From Choristoneura fumiferana (taxonomy: Eukaryota; Arthropoda; Insecta; Lepidoptera; Tortricidae), in assembly GCF_025370935.1 (NCBI RefSeq), contig NC_133490.1:8784752-8848751 (forward strand): a stretch of DNA of 64,000 nt, read 5' to 3'. The notes beneath the pieces are model-generated. The model saw only the letters and a program-made list of their open reading frames with translations. It ran no database searches and was not told the DNA's origin. Position numbers and translations under genes: made by a program. Within the stretch, counting starts at the first letter, position 1; the number at the start of each line of letters is the position of its first letter. Positions 60,501-64,000 of this stretch are shown here, piece by piece.

Positions 60501-63500
60501 TCGACGAATTTCCGTATTCCGGATAAATTTCCGTTTTCCGGAAGATATATTAAAACAGGTTAAATAGCTCATAGTAGTCCTCGGCAAATATTGGATAGGA
60601 GGGAAGTGAAAAGTTTGTAAGTGGAATTTGAAAAAAGTGGAACAGTTGCCTGAGGTACTGAAGGGCACCCTCAGAGAACAACGAGTATTTTAAAGGCAGA
60701 CTTGACTTGAATTTTGCATTTTTAGACTCCTTTACAATATTTTGCTACTTTTTACAAATTTTTACTAATGGAGTGGGTATCGTAGAAATACATTGAAAAA
60801 GAATTTGTCAGAATTCCACATAAGGAACCAACTTATTTTCAACTAGCTGTAGCCCACGACTCCATCCGTGTAGAGTTCGTTTATCGCTATCTCGTGGGGG
60901 CTATGCAATTTTCCAGGATAAAACTATCCTTTGTCCTTCCCCGGGTCTAAAACTATCTGTATACCGAACTTCAACAAAATCGATTCAGCGGTTTAGTTGT
61001 GAAGAGGTAACAATACAAACTTTCGCTGTCCTTTTTACAGGGAAAATAGAAGGAACAGCAAAAAGAGACCACAAAATAGACTTAAGCACAACAAGAGTTA
61101 ACAAAACTGTTGATGTTACCATCAATTTCCCATGTGATAATAATGTGAAATATAATTATGACGTTGAAAAATAATGCCAATTATAATTATGATGACGACA
61201 ATGTTGTTCCAAATACACCTGATGACGATGTTGTTCGAAATACATCTGTGATAGGTTTGTGAACACATTTTTTAAATTCATTAAATATTGATGAGATAAA
61301 TAATATAAAGATTAATTAGATAAATGCAACTTTTTTTTCAGAAGTTGAAATATTGCCACAAGATCTTTTCTCATGGGAGAAAACGGATGTAATATTAGCA
61401 GGTAATTACAAAGCTTGTTTGTTTCTTCACAACAACAAGCTGAGATATGAGGTGGATAGCGGAAATTCGTGTCGGTACCGTTGACCATCAGTGGTGTAGC
61501 GGTATAGCACGCGGTACGGAATACCGAGGACCTGGGTTCGATTCCCAGTGATGGTCTTATTTTTCTGATTTTCTGTGCATCTATATTTCAGTTTGTATTT
61601 TCGACTTAAAACAAAGGCAAGGAATAAAAAATCACTCACTTCCGTGGTCGGATTGATGAGATTTTAAATGTGTTGTTGAAGATTGATTGAATTTGATTGG
61701 GAATGCAACTAGGCGACGAGGTCCCAGAAAGATCCGCTAGCAAAAACCTTGTACTAAAATAATAATAATAAAAAAAACTATATTTTTTACTTAAATATGT
61801 ATATTGTATTGTATGTAACTAGAACGCCTTGAAAAAACTAGAAAAGTGGTGCTGGGAGCCGGGAATGAGATTCGGTTCTTCGCCAGTCCATATTACACGG
61901 GCTTTAATTTTACGGCGAAATTATTTTGGTATTGAATTGAGTAACAGCGCCATCTGTCTTTCTAGGTGAACAGTTGCACCTTTGACGTACAGATAAGCAT
62001 TTAACATAGATGGCGCTTGGCAAAAATATTTAAGTACAATACGATAAATATTTTTAATGGTAAAACCGTAATTTTAAACACAAACAATTGAAAGTAAAAT
62101 AATTAATCAGTCCCGAAATTCCAGATGACACAGAGGTGGTGTTAGACGAAACAGTAGACCCTCCAGAAGTGACCCTAGATTTTGGAGACGTGTCTATGTA
62201 TAATGATGAACAGCCAACTAAAGATGACACAGGTGAAAAAGTGTATATATGATTTTAAAGCTTAAGCTTAAGGTTGGTCAGTCGCGAACGAATTTAACCG
62301 ATGAAATTTAGAAATTAATTTGGATATTTTTGTCTAACCAGGTGGCGAATTCGCAGAATACCGGTGCAACGAGTGTGGAAATATAATTAATGGGTAACAT
62401 ACAATACGACACAGTCATTTTTGTGTAATCGATACTTGAAAATTTAATTGTCATATTAAATTAAAACATAATAATTACTTACATATGTATGATAGAGTAT
62501 TTGTGTAACTTACGTAAGTAATATATATACTTAGCGGCACAAGATTTGGCCCACTATACAAAATTACCTATTATTTATTGCATACATTTGAGGGCCAGAC
62601 TTTGCCGCTCAGTATATTATAATATTTTTTTTTTCTGGATTTGGTATTTTCTGGAAATTTTCACAAGAAATATAGGAAATCTAAGAATCGGAAAGTTTCA
62701 ATTAACATAAAAATTGTCAGATGTGTCCGAAATTTTCCTATATGAAAAATTCCGCAATTTTGGAAAATTTCCTTTGGCACATCAGTAGTTTGTGTAATAC
62801 AAATAAATAATACTGTATGTATACTATTGTGTATCAATTGAAGTGGTATGTTCCCAGGTTCCGTTACACGTGCGTGCAGTGCGTGGACTGGGACCTGTGC
62901 GCCGCGTGTGAAGCACACGCCACGCACGACACGCATTACGTGCTGCGCGTGCCCGGACAGAGGCCCTATGTGAGTGTGTGGAACTGTTATGTTGCCAGGT
63001 TCCGATACACGCGTGTGCAGTATACAGTACCTACCAGTACGATACAGATCGCACCCTTCGCCCTCCTTAATCTTTATTTTTGTCTACAGAAAGAGATGCA
63101 AGCGGTATTGGCGGCTATAAGACTCCAAATGCTGAGAGAAGACTTGTTTCTGCCAGGAACTATTGCAAGGTGTTTACTTTTGTTCAACACTATTATTAAC
63201 AGACGAAATTAACTTGGTCATTACGAAAAAAAAAACCCCGAAAAGATAGGTAATACTTAGGTAGAACAGTTAACTCCCAACAGTTAAACTTTTGAACGTG
63301 ACAAAAAACAGATATTGTAACCAACCATGTATCTAGTTTTACTCGTGTCAACCGTTCCTTAAGGTAAGGTGTAATAAACGAGTCCTATTGCTATATAGAG
63401 CGCGACGCATACTTATTAATAAATGTGTTTATTTTTACAGCATAAAAGAAGAAGTAAAAGATGAAGATTCAGAGGTACCAGAGAGCGCCCCGCAGGTGGA

Positions 63501-63561
63501 AGCTGACCCACTCGCGGCTTGGGACATCAGCCAACATGACGATGACTGTAGCACGCTTGAG
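53397..63561 (+). CDS. THAP-ZZ zinc-finger protein, plus-strand unit, 3' end beyond the window
   Basis: Mirror-image paralogue of the unit at 25728-52650. Three THAP heads (53397/54328, 56204/56407, 58534/58942) each have an ATG and end in phase 1. They are followed by shared exons 60087-60206, 61041-61254, 61342-61401, 62125-62232, 62342-62393, 62858-62969, 63090-63169 and 63441-63561, which correspond one to one with minus-strand tail exons 1-8. The last exon (equivalent to 26501-25728) should lie past 64000. Domain order is THAP, acidic linker, FSWEK, ZZ finger, helix and SUMO-type IKEEVKDE. One exon carries a frameshift (61167-61171), so the full tail is broken in this assembly. Likely nuclear; function not established. 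Confidence 0.72.
53755..54265. mobile_element. 511-bp element with AGGGTTGCCA ends
   Basis: Left end AGGGTTGCCATAC and right end TTATGGCAACCCT are inverted repeats. Near the left end CCGGGACATGTCCCGG is a strong palindrome. No clear target duplication and no coding frame. It fills most of the intron of head alpha. Confidence 0.55.
55204..55440. mobile_element. MITE-B copy split by a nested element
   Basis: The left half ends CCCGCTAACGCTTA and the right half resumes TTATTTAATAAGAGAG, as in the unbroken copy at 20905-21032. Confidence 0.5.
55263..55424. mobile_element. nested MITE with TACAGGTGTCCC ends and TTA target site
   Basis: TACAGGTGTCCCAGGGCTAT against CATAGCCGTGGGACACCTGTA, with CTACATGGAGG and CCTCCATGTGG completing the arms. 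The flanking TTA on both sides suggests a PIF/Harbinger type. Confidence 0.6.
55497..55621. mobile_element. palindromic MITE-B, best copy
   Basis: GCAGGGCTACTACGAAACTT at the left and its near-complement TTTTGTAGTAGCCCTGC at the right, with CACTTATACTATTTAATACG in the centre. Confidence 0.7.
56204..56628 (+). CDS. THAP head beta (two exons)
   Basis: Exon 56204-56267: MNSGNEKKCCVPNCNKTRRN; donor AAAG|GTACCT, phase 1. Exon 56407-56628 (222 nt; acceptor TTGATAG|ATTCAG): LTLHQFPDPNKDPERFRTWI, FKKRRVCHCHFEPRYHTSCK and NIAVPTLCLP; donor CCAG|GTAGTA, phase 1. It has all THAP ligands and the AVP motif. No acceptor stands directly before the ATG, favouring its use as a first exon. Confidence 0.85.
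56690..56970 (+). mobile_element. non-LTR retroelement tail, best copy of the family
   Basis: gcaaggtccgcccggattgc, AGCAGCAGTGCTTACACTG, GTTGGCAACGCATCTACAA and CCAGTTGAATAAAAAAATAA. Also present at 1335-1625 (reverse) and as a fragment at 41850-41935. Lies just after head beta. Confidence 0.55.
57540..58255 (-). pseudogene. Jockey-like LINE, C-terminal reverse transcriptase fragment
   Basis: The minus strand reads, with stops and shifts, NSVKYLGIHFDRTLTWR, LLIYKTVLKPIWTYGIQLWG and then ILKQIANTPWFIRNSEVHQH, the end of many Jockey-type polyproteins. Opposite in direction to the host gene, between heads beta and gamma. Confidence 0.75.
58534..59157 (+). CDS. THAP head gamma (two exons)
   Basis: Exon 58534-58573: MSKKCCVPNCDTK; donor AAAA|GTAAGT, phase 1. 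Exon 58942-59157 (216 nt; acceptor CTTTCAG|TTACAG): IIMHLFPNPDKDTERFNVWK, LRKVCHLHFEPCYHTRSKRL and NAVPTLQLS; donor GTCAG|GTAAAA, phase 1. Complete THAP domain. Nearest head to the plus-strand tail. Upstream, about 58256-58533 is unique-looking and may hold its promoter. Confidence 0.85.
58750..58870 (-). mobile_element. short Helitron-like fragment
   Basis: ACTAGCTGTTGATACGGGAT and AAACTATCCTATGTCCTTTC match parts of 60843-61033. Confidence 0.4.
60087..60206 (+). CDS. plus THAP-ZZ tail exon 1
   Basis: 120 nt, acceptor TTCCACAG|ATCAGA, donor ATGTG|GTAAGT, phase 1 to 1. It encodes QKHINSTKIEDVNLKSKESQ and a charged end. The ATCAGAA start equals that of the minus-strand exon 35436. Confidence 0.7.
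60228..60560 (-). mobile_element. RTE-clade LINE 3' end with readable C-terminus
   Basis: The minus strand reads KICKLKWQWAGHIARRTDNR, HPRWTDDIVRVAGNRWMQVA and GEAYVQQWTSSG, the typical lepidopteran RTE polyprotein end, then a 3' tail with TCATCATCATCATCAG in reverse. 5'-truncated. Confidence 0.75.
60843..61033 (-). mobile_element. Helitron-like element abutting a coding exon
   Basis: ACTAGCTGTAGCCCACGACTC at the left, TTTTCCAGGATAAAACTATC and CCTTCCCCGGGTCTAAAACT inside. It ends within about 10 bp of the acceptor of exon 61041-61254. Confidence 0.5.
61041..61254 (+). pseudogene. plus THAP-ZZ tail exon 2 with a one-base frameshift
   Basis: Acceptor TTTTACAG|GGAAAA, donor GATAG|GTTTGT. The incoming frame reads IDLSTTRVNKTVDVTINFPC and NYDVEK, then meets TAA at 61172-61174. 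The next frame continues NANYNYDDDNVVPNTPDD and VVRNTSVI to the donor. The exon is 214 nt where phase 1 to 1 needs 213, so one extra base, most simply in the A run 61167-61171, explains both. It could be an assembly error, an allele or a true loss. Confidence 0.7.
61342..61401 (+). CDS. plus THAP-ZZ tail exon 3, FSWEK motif
   Basis: 60 nt, acceptor TTTTCAG|AAGTTG, donor AGCAG|GTAATT (the same eleven-base donor context as 31262). It encodes VEILPQDLFSWEKTDVILA, phase 1 to 1. Confidence 0.78.
61485..61625 (+). mobile_element. tRNA-derived SINE2 copy
   Basis: Head AGTGGTGTAGCGGTATAGCA, box B GGGTTCGATTCCCAG, then GTGCATCTATATTTCAGTTT. 3'-truncated. Confidence 0.7.
62125..62232 (+). CDS. plus THAP-ZZ tail exon 4, acidic
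   Basis: 108 nt, acceptor ATTCCAG|ATGACA, donor CACAG|GTGAAA, phase 1 to 1. It encodes DTEVVLDETVDPPEVTLDFG and DVSMYNDEQPTKDDT. Confidence 0.75.
62342..62393 (+). CDS. plus THAP-ZZ tail exon 5, first zinc pair of ZZ
   Basis: 52 nt, acceptor TAACCAG|GTGGCG, donor AATGG|GTAACA, phase 1 to 2. It encodes GEFAEYRCNECGNIING. Confidence 0.82.
62858..62969 (+). CDS. plus THAP-ZZ tail exon 6, ZZ zinc finger core
   Basis: 112 nt, acceptor TTCCCAG|GTTCCG, donor CCTAT|GTGAGT. It encodes FRYTCVQCVDWDLCAACEAH and ATHDTHYVLRV; all remaining ZZ ligands are present. Its last part and the following 51 intron bases are identical to the minus-strand copy. Confidence 0.9.
62999..63020 (+). pseudogene. short decoy copy of the ZZ exon start
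   Basis: After an acceptor-like GTTGCCAG come 22 bases of the ZZ exon start with the Cys codon changed to Arg, then unrelated sequence. The longer equivalent is 28609-28649. Confidence 0.65.
63090..63169 (+). CDS. plus THAP-ZZ tail exon 7, helical segment
   Basis: 80 nt, acceptor GTCTACAG|AAAGAG, donor GCAAG|GTGTTT. It encodes KEMQAVLAAIRLQMLREDLF and LPGTIA. Confidence 0.83.
63441..63561 (+). CDS. plus THAP-ZZ tail exon 8, SUMO-type motifs
   Basis: 121 nt, acceptor TTTTACAG|CATAAA, donor CTTGAG|GTAAAT, phase 2 to 0. It encodes IKEEVKDEDSEVPESAPQ, with two overlapping SUMO consensus sites (IKEE, VKDE), then an acidic end. The gene continues to the right. Confidence 0.8.
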
Positions 63562-63756
63562 GTAAATACTGTTGCGTTAAAGGTAGTTTGTTTACCGCCG
63601 CAATACTAGACTAGTTAATAAGGGAAATAAACAATTTTTCACTTTTTATTTTCAATATTCAGTCATCACCGAGAGTGAGATAAAGAATAAGAGTGGTATA
63701 GCTTATAGTAATGGGCAAAGTACGGCCCGCGGGCCAAGGATTTAATCCGGCCCGCC

Positions 63757-63886
63757 AGTCAAGGGCAAAGATATCGACACGGCCAAAGTTAAAAAAATAT
63801 GTATACACGACTTTATGCACTTAACATTAAGGCCGTGTATGCATATTTTTGCAACTTTGGCCGTGTCGATATCTTTGCCCTTGACT
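63757..63886. mobile_element. 130-bp palindromic MITE
   Basis: agtcaagggcaaagatatcg and its complement at the right, with ACACGGCCAAAGTT and AACTTTGGCCGTGT continuing the arms. Lies in the last intron visible in the window. Confidence 0.7.
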
Positions 63887-64000
63887 GTACCTACCTAATG
63901 GGTCGCGATTGTTATTATTTTGATCGTCCTACAGTATTTCATTTCATTATTTGGCAAAAACATAAAATAAGTATAAAATAGAACGATGTAATCCTGGCCG

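Noticed and set aside
61485..61560. Possible tRNA gene with GGGTTCGATTCCCAG
   Set aside because: Same reasoning: head of SINE2, with copies at 35508-35700 and 29630-29778.

Overview
The window looks like nuclear DNA of a moth or butterfly (Lepidoptera). Genes have short exons with GT-AG introns, intergenic DNA is AT-rich, and the dispersed repeats are of lepidopteran type: RTE and Jockey-like LINE tails, tRNA-derived SINEs, Helitron-like elements starting TCCTACTAATATTATAAA, many foldback MITEs, and short TTAGG (insect telomere-type) interstitial runs. No tRNA or rRNA gene and no CRISPR array was seen.

Layout. 1-4923: gene-poor flank with retroelement fragments. 4924-14193 (+): a complete eight-exon gene for a TASK-type two-pore-domain potassium channel (572 aa by my splicing), closest to Drosophila Task7 as I remember it. 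Its introns hold MITEs, a SINE and two minisatellites that abut splice donors. 14194-25727: about 11.5 kb with no gene, only repeats. 25728-52650 (-): a transcription unit whose shared 3' part (nine exons) encodes a ZZ zinc finger, an acidic SUMO-consensus region and a basic nuclear-type tail. Upstream of it lie four separate THAP DNA-binding heads, each with its own ATG. 52651-53396: a divergent promoter gap. 53397-63561 and beyond the right edge (+): the mirror-image paralogue, with three THAP heads followed by the same exon series, including the ZZ exons.

How the genes work together. Every THAP head and most tail exons start and end in phase 1, so any head can be joined in frame to the shared tail. 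This suggests a locus that makes several transcription factors with different THAP DNA-binding domains on one ZZ-containing effector tail. The two units are inverted paralogues: tail exon lengths run 54/138/63/111/49/112/80/151 against 120/214/60/108/52/112/80/121. The ZZ exon and the start of its following intron are nearly identical between them, which points to recent gene conversion. The plus-strand tail has a one-base frameshift in an A run (61167-61171), so it is polymorphic, decaying or mis-assembled. All exon structures were inferred by eye from open frames, splice motifs and paralogue comparison; no transcript data were available.
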